A stretch of 64,000 nt of DNA, taken from positions 2,064,783 to 2,128,782 of the forward strand of contig VZSE01004866.1 in the NCBI GenBank assembly GCA_013398275.1, given 5' to 3'. This document shows, one piece after another, positions 27,206-39,283 of this stretch. Both the position numbers and the translations under genes were made by a program. Each line of letters opens with the position of its first letter. Positions within the stretch are counted from its first letter, which is position 1. This DNA comes from Promerops cafer. Taxonomy: Eukaryota > Chordata > Aves > Passeriformes > Nectariniidae. The notes below the pieces were generated by a model. It made no database searches. It was not told where the DNA came from and saw only the letters and a program-made list of their open reading frames with translations.

Positions 27206-30200
27206 AAAATCCTGATGTTCAGATGATTTTATGAATGTTGCTCACAAGCTTCATGGCATAGAGATGAGGGTTCCTGATCATGGCAGACTGTCCCAACATT
27301 TATCCTGCTTCCCTTTCATCATAGTTCTGCAGTAACTTTTTTATCCAATGACAATGTAAGGTCCATTTTAAATTACCAGATGGTAAGGATGTTCCCAGTG
27401 ACCAAACATTTATATGATTTACTGAATTTGCTGTTCATCTTACACATACAAACCTGAGATGAAATGAGGCCCTGCTGTAAACATGTAAATCACTGTACAA
27501 GACAGAGAATCAGAACTGACTCCTCCAGCCCCAGTGAAAATCCTGAATTCTGAACTCTGAGTATCTGAGACTTTGAAGTATCTGACACCTGATATTTCAA
27601 TAATGTGCTGTCCCAAAAATCTTCATAGCAAAATATGCATAAGTCTGAAGAAATATTTGTACAACAAATAAAGAATGTTAAATTTAAAACTTCTATCTAT
27701 TAATGGCAAACAACTACAGCATTTCAGAGCTATATTCCTGTGACTACAAACATGATTTACAGAAGAATAAGTAAGTAAAACACCTGAAAAACTTCTCTTC
27801 AGTTGCCCAGTATAGGTGTCATTAATTAATTTATTATACTAGAAAGAAGGCCCTTCCTCAAAGGACTGACATATTGGAAAAAAAATAGAGGTTTCTACAA
27901 TATCAAAACAGTTAAAGTAAATTCTGTGCTGGGTAAAAAGCATCTAAAGTTAGGTTTGTACGAGATTTTTCATAATTTCTCCTTGAGAGGTCAAAACCTG
28001 CATTCACACTGAAAGGCCTGTTTTAATGAAGGTCACTCAGCCAGAGGTTGTTTCACCTTTGAAATAATTTTATATTTGTAATTAAGAAGTGCAATTCACA
28101 GTGCCACTGGGTCTGATTACACAGGTTCAGGACTGCAATGTCAATCTGTACAACTAAGTTCAGTAAAACTGTTGATATTAGTTTAGTTTTAACGTCTCCT
28201 CAATACCTCCATAATGCGCTGATCAAATTTTCTCAAAGCAATTTACCATTAGAGAACTATTATATCAAAATTTTAAAAAGTAGGGTATCAATTTAGGCAA
28301 AAATGTGTTTTGAAAACAGTGGGAAAAGCTATTTGACAGTGTTGAAATATCTTGTTTTGACATTTTCAGCATAAGAAAGAAGGATAGGGAGTTTGCTAAG
28401 CAAGAATGGTGTTAAATGACTCTACAGTTCTCAAATCCCTATTTTGATAATTTCAAAGCTCTGTTTTCAGCAGCAATTATTTATAGTAGATTTCTGCAGT
28501 GTGGAAGCTATTTCTCTAGGAAAGTAAAGTGTTTGGATAGGAACATTGAAAAATATAATCTTAACCCATCCATGCCTTAAAATATTCTCAGGAAAAATAG
28601 CAAATCACTAGTTATTGCCTGTCATTTTCTAACTCTTTTTTAAGACAATGTAATTAACACCAGTTTGCATGCACTGTCATCTTTAAGTCACTCTAATAAG
28701 GGCTCACCTGATGACTGTCACACTCCCACTTCTGGACTATAGACACCAATTTCATGTCAAATTAGGTTGCCTGTTTAAGAAGGATATTTTTGGTCAGAAT
28801 ATTACCTCATCAGTTGAAATTCTGCCAATTCAGTCTCTTTGCTGATCTTCAATTTGCATTGCAAAGACAAATAGGGATTTTTAGCAAACAAAATACAAGG
28901 TCCTGCAGTGAAATTTCAGAAGAGAAGGCACTTAAGTTTGAGAAGTATCTGTGTTCTTGTGCTGCCAACAAACCTAAATGTGAACCTATAACTTTAATCC
29001 AGAGTTTGTGAATAGTGTTAAGGAACAGGGTAAAGCCTCAGGCAATTGATACTGTATAAGTAGAGAGAGTGGACAAGGAAACAAGGGCTGAGAGGAGGAA
29101 AAGCAGCTGTCCAAACTGTGTGTTAGATGGGTCTTCTGTCCTTTAGTCCTTTAGTTCCTATTAGTTTATTTTCTTGGAGAATGCACCTGAATGGGCTGTG
29201 CAAGTTGTGTTGTGTGGGAAGTAAGACTTAACAGCAGGGTAATATTATACACACAAATATGACCATATGAATGACACTATCCGATTAAACTTTTAATTAG
29301 TGCCCAGATCTTGTATAAAGGAGCCATTTGCCCTTGTGGGTACATCACTGTTCAAAAGTAGTTCGCATCAAACAAAAGATATTAAGTCTATGTTAAAGTG
29401 TGGTTGACAAGAGATTGTTATGATTTGATAGTGAGGGGAAATAGAACAATAAACAAGCATATTTTCTACTGAAATGAAGGACTGAAATAACTATTCAGTT
29501 TCTGATTTTGATAATGTTATCTGCACACTTGGAAGATTTATTTACAACTGAAATTCCTGAGTCATCTTGAAGATGTCATGGGGGTGGCATACAAATAATT
29601 TTTAAGAGACATGAAAAGACCTGAGACCATTAAATATGTTATGCACAGATTTATTAACAACAACAGCAAAATCTTGTCAAGGCAATTTCAGTTGAAAACT
29701 GATTTAGGGCACCCAGTTTCATTAAGGCTGTCTAGGAAGTCTCATTCCCACAGAAGACCCAAAGAGGGACCCGACTCTAAGACAGTGCAATTAACCCAAC
29801 TTGAGCAATGTAATTGCCAGGTCTCAGTGTAATTGCTCCACTGTCTTCTAGCAGCTGCCTCTGAAACACTGAGTCCCTTTTAGACAGCCCTGGTCTTATA
29901 CACCCAGAGCTGATTTTGAACTGTGATTCCTGTATTTAAAACAAGAAACCTTTTGCACAAGTAACCTGACAGATTAAAGAGGTACTTCTGACCTAGATCC
30001 CCTATTTTATAGTTCTCTGTGTGTGAACATAGCATCAGTGCACGTATCTGATTTGCTGTCAGTCATTCCTGCATCAGCATAAGAAACTTCTCACACTACA
30101 GGTGGTCAAAAGGAGATTCAAGCAACTTCTGTGGATTTATCTAATGATAGGATGGAGATGACTGAACATGTTTGCTCATGTTTAACCTGATTTTCTTATT

Positions 30201-31307
30201 ATTTACATTCCAGTTCATATCAGGTATGGGTGATATCATCCCATAGTCTCATTCACTTTCCTATATTAATCTAGAAATTCGGCACTCACTGTTTTTTGAG
30301 GTAACAAACAGCTGAGTTATATCAATGGGTCTGGCAGAGGTAACAAAGGAACTAGCACACACACGGCCTGAGGGGAAGATGTATTCACAGGTTCAGATGT
30401 CAAGATTTAGGCATCTGTAAACAGGTATTTCCAAATGAAGAGTCTGGAATTTGAAGCATTCTTCAAGAATTCTCTGTACTCATTCCAGGTAGCACAGAAG
30501 TCTGAAGACTTTTTTAACACAGTTCAGTAGAAGTTCCTTTTTACCAAGAATTACAAGTTTCTTTCAATGCCACCAAAAATAAGCTGACAAAAATGCATAA
30601 GTAATACTTGAATTTAAGAAACAGCAAGGGAGGTTGCTTGCATTGACATGACAAAACACTCAACAAAAACACTTGAAGTCAAGTGCCTATCAATTCTTTT
30701 TTGCATTTCAAAGGTAGGCAGAGGAATCTGCATCTTTTCTAGAATATATTAATCTTCAATGACATATAAATAATAGTCAATGGATAATTTCATTGTGTCG
30801 TGATGGAAAGTGACATGACATCTATGAATCAGTAAGTCAGATACGTACACATTATTGAAATGTTGTGATATATGATGGGAGGAAGGCACAGAGTAACTAC
30901 CAGTATCAGCATTCTTTTGAGAGGGAGCAAAACTGAGTTTGCAGATGCAAAACCCTGGCATTTTACACTGGACTATTATGAATTTAAAAAAAACTTGTCT
31001 TAGAGAAGACTTAGTAAGTTTTGCTCTTCAGGCACACAAGTACTATAGTTTAGTTCATAGTTATGAATTTAGAAATCTGATATCTGAGTATCAAGGATCT
31101 GCTTGTGTTTGGAAAGGAAATAGCCAAGGTGTCCTACCCAACAGATCTACCCATGCCATCCACTTAAAGCCACAGCAGCGACCGTGCTGAAGGGAACCTT
31201 GAAGGATTTTACTCGTCTGACTACAAAACACAGGGAGAAAGAAAAATCAGCATATGGAATAATATTTAATCAATTAATGATAATTCCAAAAAGTAGGAGA
31301 ACTCAAG

Positions 31308-31485
31308 CAGAGGAGGAGCAGATCCACCAGGACAGTGGTGCTGCACTGGGACAGGTCACTGAGAGGCAGTGGAGGGTCCAGCCACGGTTTCCAAGACAGC
31401 AAGACAAAGCCAGGACTGACCGATGGTCTTCTTTGGAGGGGATGGTTGGACTGGACACCTCTGGAGACCTTGTCCAGCTCACGCC
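31308..31485 (+). mobile_element. Degraded CR1 LINE 3' fragment
   Basis: This segment aligns by eye with the sense 3' region of avian CR1. A GAGGAGGA start is followed by GGTGCTGCACTGGGACAGGT (CR1 usually has GGTGAGGCACTGGAACAGGT), then AGAGGCAGTGGAG, CCAAGACAGCAAGAC and finally GGTTGGACTGGACACCTCTG, which corresponds to GGTTGGACTAGATGACCTCC. The terminal ATTCTATG repeats are not visible. It is more diverged than its neighbours and may be older. An open frame of 122 codons overlaps it on the plus strand, but this is not the intact CR1 reading frame. The call rests on ordered matches over about 170 bases. Confidence 0.65.
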
Positions 31486-33204
31486 AAGTAGATATTTTAG
31501 AGTGAGGCAGGTACCAAAGAAATTCAAACAATTTGCTGCAGTTAACCCATGAAATGCAAAACACATTCAGGTAAAACTAAAGCACTCCCTTGAGTCTAGA
31601 AAATTACCTCCTTTACCACTGAACACAAATCCACACCATATAGGAGAGATGAAATCAGAGCACCATCAAGGCATTTCCTTGCATCTCACGATGAGGAAAT
31701 TCTAACAAAATTTTCGTTTATTGGAAGTAACCACCCTGAGACTTTCAGCTTTAGCTTGCATTTCCTTCTGCTGCTGCTCACCTTTAAAAAAACAGGTTGC
31801 AGAGGGAAGTCAAAACTTTTCAAGGAGATGCTTGGGCATATGTATTGATGATAAAAGGCCACAAAGACCTTTATAAAGTTTCATGCAGTAATTCCATTGC
31901 AAGAGCAGTGTCCTTCCTTTGGACTTCTTGAAGTCTGTAATTTTCTTTTTAATTACTTGTAGACAGTTGGCATCTAAAAGGAGACTGATTCAAGCAATAA
32001 AGAGCTGGTTTACTAGGTGTTGTCATAACACTGTAATTATTTTGTAATTCCTTTTGCTTTCATATCATATTCTTTCCCCTCTCCCCTGCCCCCTGCCCTC
32101 TGGAAAATAATTTTATCAACCAGGCAGTAGAATGATAGGATGGGACTGTAGAAACTTCATATAGAGCAGAAAGAATTTGCCCTCAAATCAAGCAGCTTCA
32201 GGAAACAGCATAGACTGAAAATTATTCCTCCTGTCTCCAAAGTGAATATTTTTCAATCATCCTGCCATTCAAGGTCGATTCATAAAATGACGTTGCAGAC
32301 ACATAGACAGACTATATTTGCAACATATGTTATTTGCAACAGATAATGTGACTCACGACACCAATTAATAGGGAGACAGACATGACCCTGTTCTTTGTGC
32401 AGATTTTAAATCAGGCATGTGCCCTATGCCTAATGTGTTATTTGAACTCATTAAAAAAATCCCCTATTTTAATATTTACATTCTAAAGTATATTCCTCTA
32501 TCACTTCAGACAGGGGGATGTCTGGCTAATGATGTGCTGACAAGTGATCTGCTCTGTTTCAAATGGGGCATACAGAGGTGGACAAGATAATTATATTATT
32601 TATCAAGTGACTTTTCTATCAAAGTCGAGGAGTCTTGCTAAAACATATCCAGAATGAAAAATTATTGTGGTGTGCTTGTGAAAAATAGTTCATAAAGTAC
32701 GTTCTGCTTCTTTCTGTGAGCACACAATTGGAATGAACTCAATATTTTATATTGGTATCATTCAATGTCAATTTATATATATATATATCTCCAGATACAT
32801 TTTTACAGGATTGAAAAGCATACTCAACAACATTGCTAATATCAATGAAAATATGTTAAAAAATGTGTGGATCCTTCTTCATTGAATTCATGTTGAGTTT
32901 TATATCTTAAAGATTCTCTCAATTTCTTCTGACCCATAACAATGCCAATCTGGGACCAAAGTACTGAATTCAGTTATACAGCCAGAGATCTGGTGAATGA
33001 AAGACCTGAATAAGCACATAACCAGCATACAAAGAAAAAAAAAAAGAAGATTACAGTAATAGTCCCTTTAATAATAGTCCCCTTAATATTAAGTTGTATT
33101 TTCATAGAAGCATAATTTCCTTTTCTAGAGAGAATTGTAATCTGTCACAACTAGAAATCTCATAAATAAAAATCTGCTTTCAGGGATTTTACATTCTTTT
33201 TCAG
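31486..33204. other. Non-coding stretch with simple repeats
   Basis: No gene recognised. It holds a pyrimidine-rich patch of CCCCTG/CCCCTC-like units near 32070-32101, a short (TA)n run at 32773-32789, an A12 run near 33039-33050 and a duplicated TAATAGTCCC phrase around 33057-33082. Confidence 0.6.
32773..32789. repeat. (TA)n microsatellite
   Basis: About eight TA dinucleotides between TCAATT and CTCCAG. Simple repeat, no further signal. Confidence 0.85.
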
Positions 33205-33241
33205 CTTTTGAGTGAATTTAAATATATTTTTTATATATCTG

Positions 33242-33275
<34 letters not shown>

Positions 33276-33301
33276 TATATATGTATACATACACTCAAAA
33301 G
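33205..33301. repeat. TA/CA compound microsatellite inside an inverted repeat
   Basis: A compound dinucleotide repeat: an ATATATTTTTTATATATCTG lead-in, about thirteen TA units (33242-33266), a short CA run (about 33267-33274), then ATATATATGTATACATACAC. It is bracketed by a perfect 10-bp inverted repeat, CTTTTGAGTG at 33205-33214 and CACTCAAAAG at 33292-33301. The core is largely self-complementary, so the whole block could extrude as a hairpin or cruciform. No transposon domain or target duplication is evident. Confidence 0.85.
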
Positions 33302-33984
33302 AGTCCAAATAGGAGAAGGAAAAATTAATCTGCACAAATAAACCAGCAATCCTTTCTGAAATATTGTTCCTCTTTTCTGCTCATCATCATTTTTTCCTTT
33401 TATTGTCTCTTTTGAGCCACCTTTGCATCACCAGAACTTCCCCAGTGGACTACCACTGACTCTGCTCACAAACTACAGCTGTGGTTGGTAACTACACCAA
33501 AATTCCAGGAAGGTGAGTCCTGCAGGTGGGTCCTGGCACGCCCAGAGAAGGTCAGGTCACCTGCTCCAGCCAAGCCACAGCGGCAGGCAGCTGCTCTTGC
33601 CTTAGACGAGGAACAATGTTAGACAGGAATGGGCAGGTAGGAGCGGATTTTGGCACATTCGGGGCTTTGCTCTTTCTCTCAGGCAGTTCAGAGAATAGTT
33701 TCAAACCCATCTGCCACTCAGGGTGAGCTCTTTGGGGAACCACATCATCCCATTCTATCGCTGGGGGCGTATGCAGAGATTTACAGGGCCCCCAAGTACA
33801 ATCAGTACAATCATGATACAGTTTTTATACTCAAGTGAAGTGTCCTGGTGTACCTATGGCACTGTATAAATAAAAAAAAAAAGGCCCAAGACAAATATTA
33901 TGGTCATGTTTAAGACCTGACCATCCCCTAAACTTAGGGGAATATTAAATAAGGAAATTGTTTAAAATGGGATGGTAAATTCAC
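33302..33984. other. Non-coding stretch with no recognisable gene
   Basis: Between the microsatellite and the CR1 copy. It has a mildly G+C-rich patch at about 33500-33620 and an A12 run near 33872-33883. Open frames of 62-66 codons overlap on both strands and match nothing I know. Confidence 0.55.
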
Positions 33985-34407
33985 ATCCAAAGAGCTGATG
34001 AAGAGTCTGGAGCATAGGTCTTACGAGGAACAGCTGAGGGAGCTGGGGGTATTTAGCCTAGAGAAAAAGAGGCTGAGGGAGGACCTTTTAACTGCATACA
34101 ACTCCCTGAAAGGAGGGTGTATCCAGCTGGGGTTTGGGCTCTTCCCCAGGTAACAAGTGACAGGACAAGAGGAAATGGTCTCAATTTGTACCAGGTGGTG
34201 TTTACATTGGATATTAGGAAATATTTCTTCAGAGAAAAGGTTGTCAAGCACTGGAACAGACTGGCCAGGGAAGTGGTTGAGCCACTGGAGATATTTAAAA
34301 GATGGTGTAGATGGGGCACTCAGAGACATGGCTTAGTGTTGGCTTTGGCAGTGTTAGGTTAACATTTGGACTCAATGATCTTAAGTTTCTATTTAACCTA
34401 AATTAGT
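33985..34407 (+). mobile_element. CR1 LINE 3' fragment with ORF2 C-terminus
   Basis: A sense-orientated, 5'-truncated CR1 copy. It begins near AGCTGATGAAGAGTCTGGAG and ends with GATCTTAAGTTTCTATTTAA, matching the usual GATCTTAGAGGTCTTTTCCA, close to the element's 3' terminus. The terminal ATTCTATG repeats have decayed. It belongs to the lineage with the ACATGGCTTAGTG phrase, as do the antisense copies near 20.6 and 39.0 kb. It preserves most of the last ORF2 exon-equivalent, given as a separate entry. It is immobile because of the 5' truncation and frameshift. Confidence 0.96.
34022..34320 (+). pseudogene. CR1 ORF2 C-terminal remnant, frameshifted
   Basis: This is the end of the CR1 reverse transcriptase/endonuclease polyprotein. 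The first part reads with motifs LRELGVFSLEKKRLREDL and YNSLKGGC from 34022. The next part, in another frame from about 34141, reads QVTSDRTRGNGL, LDIRKYFF, VVKHWNRLAREVV and EIFKR, the conserved CR1 ORF2 tail. The change of frame near 34138-34148 fits loss of a single base in the CCCCAG stretch. Without it an in-frame TAA follows. No catalytic YADD-type motif is present because the copy starts well downstream of the reverse transcriptase core. It is a dead remnant with no sign of host use. Confidence 0.93.
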
Positions 34408-35748
34408 TATTTAAAATGTGCTATATCTTGGAATTTCTGTTGGACAGCCATGTTGCTAAAAGAGCATGTGTCATGCAAGCAGTGAAGATGCTCCATGGAG
34501 GCAAAAAGCAGGTTAGTGATGAAAGCATATTTATCTTTAAAGCTGCAACTTGAATAAAAATTTTTGTGAGTCCTTAATATCATGCAGTAAGGGGTTGGGT
34601 TTCTAAAAATTTTTTTCATCATTTAATGAGTCATGACTGTCAGAAATTCTATTGTGTTCTTACATGTATTTCTACATGGGTAAACATTAGGGAGCTTCCT
34701 TACAAAAATGCAGATGCAAATTCACATGATAAAAATGGGGAAAGTGGAGGAGATTGCTATATAAAAATAAATAAAAAAATAACAGTACCAGAAAAATTAT
34801 TGGATGGTGATCTATTTGTTATTTGCATCTTAAAAATCCATCTGACCCTTGACCCAAGGAAGAATAAAGTAGAATTCTTGAAAGGTCCTTGTGTAACTCC
34901 CAGTAACAGGAGGAAGATACCACTTCTCCCAACATAATCTATTCATCTCTTGCACAGCCATTATCATTAGAAAAGTTTTCATAATGTCTGCTGTAAACAA
35001 TCCCAAGAAATTCCTGAGAAAAATAAGAACTTTATTTTTCATCCCGTTGCTGCGAGCAGTGGGAATGGACAGCTTCCCTTTCAGGAGCTTTCAGGATCAA
35101 TGGCCTGGCAAGCCAACCTCCTTCAGCCAAAAAGTAACAGCTGGTTTTCTTAGGAGAAACAGAGTTATTGACAAGGGACACTTTTTACAAGGCCACAGCC
35201 TCCTGCTTTTTAAGACATTCCAGTATTTCAGGGTTTATGCGGTGGCTGGAAATTGTACTTTTATGGTACTGATGTCATCCCTTTATTAACTGGGAAACAA
35301 TAAATGGAGGGATGAAATAGTCACAAGTCACTCTTTCAATAGCACAAAAAATTCTCACTGCACTTTCCAGACTGATGTCAAGAAATGGCAACTTGCTAAT
35401 ATCTCTTCTCAGACTCTGTCCTAAACCATTTCAAGTTCTATGATTTTCTTATTGTATTGTCTTAAGAAAAGCTGAGGACTGAGATATTCCAACTAATTCA
35501 CTTTCCAGTTTTTCTTCCTAGTATTGCCAAAAAATCTGCTTTGTCACAGGCAGAAATGATGCCAGTTGATTTGAAAATTCCATTGTTATAGCTCCATATG
35601 CATGGCACAAAGAGGAATGAGATGCAATTAAGGCCCAAGATGACAATAAACAAAGCCATTTAAGCCTCTAAAACTTTTTAAATTAGTCCTGGGCAATAGC
35701 TGTTCAACAGCTCAACTGTGTGTTTTCCAGGCAGAGCACTTGGGACAG

Positions 35749-35766
35749 TTTATTTATTTATTTAAT
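35749..35766. repeat. (TTTA)4 microsatellite
   Basis: Four TTTA units followed by ATCTTAG. Short tetranucleotide repeat with no associated element. Confidence 0.8.
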
Positions 35767-37434
35767 CTTAGCTATATTACTTGATCCAAACAATATGAGT
35801 TTATAGTTTATACTCCTTTTCTGTGACAGAATACTGAAATTGAGTCTTCAACAGATTCATGCTAAAACCTGGAGTAAAATTTTTTGAAAAGGTTATCAAG
35901 ACAATGCAATGTTTGCCCAATATAAATTCAGAAGTTCACCTCTCCAAAAATTTATATTCACACTGTGCACGGGAATGTTCAAACATTTTACTATACTCAG
36001 CATTTTCTGTAGGCACATGATGTGATCTGGTGATGTTCAACTGGAGCAGAGGGATGCTGGCACATGAAAATGAATGTGGGATTGTGTGATGACATGGTTA
36101 TAAAATGAAGGCTAGTATATAAAAATTATCCACATAAGTAAACTAAATCACATCTGTAACTGTTGAGAAGGCAGAATACACAGTACCAGTGAGAGAGAAA
36201 AAGGCTGTGAGAAGGGGGTGTTCAGTGCATGAGGAGCAAAGCGTGGCAAGAGTGAAGACTGTGGATGGATGGCTTTTGTAGGGCACTCATGGCAGAGGGC
36301 CAGGAGTCTTTGACACAGGAATTGTGTTAGCCCTTTTCTTTGATACAGTGAAGAAGTTTGACTCGGGAGTGGAGGCATGAGGAGTGTTTGGAACTAAAAT
36401 CCTGTAAAACCAGCTGTGGTCTATGCCCAGAAAGGAAAGGTTGACTTTAAAACAGATTTGCTGGAAGAACAATAAGATATGCATGCATTTTTTAAATGTT
36501 AGTTGGACTCTAGAAACCAAAGTAAAACAGCTGCAGGATGGCTCAGACCATAATAATTAGCTACTCTGTACATTTTTCTCATAATAGCAACTTCACTCTT
36601 ATTGCAATAGAGAGCTGCATAAAAGCAACCAAGTAGGAAATTATCTCCACAGTGTAAAAGACTTCACTGTTGTGACAACTGATGTACATTAGAAACTTTT
36701 TGGTTATATAACAGTTGTGTCAGAGTAGAAAATATTCTATTCTGTATCACTCCTAAATTCCCCATTACAGCTGTTGTAATAGCCTGGTCATATTATTTTT
36801 GGAGATCACAGACAAAACTGAATGTTATCTCAGTTATTGCTTCTTACTTAATGCTTTTTTTCATGAAGTGGGTTGGCCACACTAAAAACAAGGATGATCT
36901 TTGAGCAAAGATAATCCTTCAACCAAGGAGCATAAAAGCAAGACGTATTTGCAGGCACTTAGTGAAATATCACCTTTTTCAGAGTTAACATTATGAACTC
37001 AGCTCTTCCACATAACACCAACTCTGTAGCTACAGTTTGTGTTTCGCTGCACGCTAGTATAAGGCATTACTCTTTTTTATTCTGAGGTTAAAAGAGATGC
37101 TACAGAGGGTCTCAATTCCTAAGTTATGCTGCTCTATTCTCCTCCATCATTCCCGGGGCTTTTGCATAGCCAAATTAGGTGTTCCGTGCTACCCATGTTC
37201 TCCCTCTGCTATTTCAAAATCACTTCACACCTAAAGTGTGCTTTATAAATATCTTTAAGGAATAAGGAGAAGTTTATAGAGAGGTGCAAAAGCACAGAGG
37301 GAAGTAAATGTTGATGACTGGTACCAAACCATAGGTGAGACTCACAGTCTCACTCACCATGTGCAACCCACCTCCTAGAAGAGGCCTGCATGGGCCTGAT
37401 GTTGAGTGAGGGCTGGTGGGGACAATACACTGGA

Positions 37435-37474
37435 TTTCTTTCTTTCCTCCTTTCTTTCCTCCTTTCTGTCCTCT
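37435..37474. repeat. Polypyrimidine TTCTTTCCTCCT tandem repeat
   Basis: A 40-base pure or nearly pure pyrimidine tract built from a 12-bp TTCTTTCCTCCT unit repeated about 2.5 times, with one G interruption near the end (CTGTCC). Homopyrimidine tracts with mirror symmetry can adopt triplex (H-DNA) structures. Whether this one does is inference only. Confidence 0.85.
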
Positions 37475-39022
37475 AGATATCTTTTCCTGATTTATGCCCA
37501 TTGAAAGAGGACTATGGCAGGAGCTGGCACTGTGAACCTTCACGTGCTGCTCCACCAAGTTTATGTCAGACTTTTCCTCACGTTGGCCTGCACCAATCCA
37601 TGTCTGTTCTGGGAAGCCACAACACTTAACATAATCCTGGATTAGGCTGTATTATCACCAAACTGATCTAAACCTTTGCCAGCCTGCCCTCTTCACCCAT
37701 GCTACCTGTGTGTGTTGTAGAGTGGGGAACAGCTCACCACAATTCTGATTCATGGTTCCCTATTGCTCCTTACAGAGGTAATGTCTGGGTGAAGAGATTG
37801 ATCACTGATTGCTTGACCTGTTCTTTAATCATCCATCTGCTGAATGTTTCTTGACATTCAGTTCAAAAACTGAAGAGCTCTGAGCCAGAACAGCACTTTG
37901 AAGAGCCACCTCTGGGATATCTATTCAACCATTACAGCAGAAAATCCGATCCCTAAGGCTGTCTCCAACGTGTAGATATCCCTTTACAGAACCAGGATCT
38001 TGATATGCAGAGACAACATATGCATGAATGTTATCTAATTTTTCTTTCTCTTTAAAAGGTGTTTCAAAGGACCCATCTTTGCAACCTGCCATTTCAATCT
38101 GTTTCCTTATCCAAAGGAATACAGTATATTAATGTTAGAGTGAACTGAAATTAAAAAGGAAGATGTGGCAAATACTCCCAAGCTTCTTCAGGCATTTTTC
38201 AATCTACATTCTATCCACCTCTGCCTTTTCAAGTGAAAAAAAAAATTGTCATTATCTTTTTTCTGCAATGTAAATGAAGTAAGGCATTGTCTTCTCAGTT
38301 CTGCTCTTCTTTCCAGCTGAAAGGGTGGATTGTTAATTCAAATTTTCTTTAAAAGATCTAGCAGACATTTTAAAAACCTTCCTGTATTTTGATTCTACAT
38401 ATATTTGAAGTCCCAGTTTTGATAACCATGTGGCTTCTGTTAGATCACCAGTTTGTTACAGTCATGTCAAGCCACATCATACCAACTGCATGAAGAGTTC
38501 ACAGGCTCATGATAGACAATCCAGCAACATCAGACATGGTAGTGAAAAGTAAAATCAGAACCCTAACCTGAGTGGAAGAGGAATTAATCTGTCACTCTGC
38601 TCAGCCTGAAATAAGTGATGGGGAAGAGCCCTCTGCAGACAGTCCAGAGGACAGTAATAGAAAAGAAAAAATGTGCAAAAATATTCCTCTCAAAGAAATG
38701 TGTAAAGCATTGGGGTTGTTTAAGTGCAAGAAAACTCAGAAAGGGGTTGCAGCAGTGCAGTAGCAAACTGCAGCAGAGCTGTAGCACAAGCATTGTCTAG
38801 GTCCCTGCTAGGTAAGGGGTGAAGAATATTTAAATCACTTCCTGATGGTAAAGATAGTGAAGCTCTTCATGCCTTGACCTGCAAGACTAGGAAACAGCCA
38901 TCATAAATCTCACCTCTCAACAGGAAATGAATGGGATTATGAAACAATCCTCAAAAACAGTACTTTCTTTAGGCTAGTTATTTACCCAGTTTATGGCTCT
39001 TGACATATTTACAGTTGTCTCC

Positions 39023-39283
39023 AATCATAGAATCATAGAACAGTTAAAGTTGGGAAAGACCTTTCAGATCATCAAGTCCAACTGCCAGCCTAACACCATG
39101 TCCACCATTAAATCAGGTACTCAAGTGCCATATCCACATGTTTTTTGAAAACTTCCAAGGCTGGTCACTCCGCCACCTCCCTGGGCGGCCTGTTGCAATG
39201 TTTGGCCACCCCTTCCATGAAAAATAATTCCTAATATCCAATCTAAACCATCCCTGGTGCAAACTGAGGCCATTTCCTCTCGA
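39023..39283 (-). mobile_element. CR1 LINE 3' fragment
   Basis: An antisense CR1 copy starting with the intact terminal repeat AATCATAGAATCATAGAA. It continues through GTTGGGAAAGACCTTTCAGA, ACACCATGTCCACCATTAAA, CCACCTCCCTGGGCGGCCTG, CCTAATATCCAATCTAAACC and GAGGCCATTTCCTCTC, where CR1 similarity stops abruptly. The well preserved 3' terminus suggests it is one of the younger copies here. Its right (5'-truncation) edge abuts the duplicated 24-mer and single N described separately, so the true truncation point may be disturbed by an assembly fault. Confidence 0.97.

Larger units (their letters stand above)
20998..31307. other. Non-coding stretch with small tandem repeats
   Basis: About 10 kb without a supported gene. 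It contains a (GGAA)4 run at 21199-21215, a degenerate minisatellite at 23104-23190 and a 10-bp tandem triplet at 27175-27205. Open frames are short; the best is 117 codons on the minus strand at 24922-25275 and has no known motif. Segments at 22740-22830, 26680-26800 and 29600-29840 each contain a TTTATTAA-type phrase that made me consider solo retroviral LTRs, but paired TG...CA ends with a target duplication could not be shown. Confidence 0.55.
34408..39022. other. Non-coding stretch with no recognisable gene
   Basis: AT-rich unique sequence with no supported gene. It includes a (TTTA)4 run at 35749-35766 and a polypyrimidine repeat at 37435-37474. The open frames (up to 103 codons, 34626-34937 plus) have no recognisable domain and are compatible with chance. 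Confidence 0.58.

Noticed and set aside
29600..29840. Possible solo retroviral LTR with a TTTATTAACAAC phrase
   Set aside because: I could not identify TG...CA ends, a polyadenylation signal in the right place or a target-site duplication, and no gag/pol remnant is nearby.
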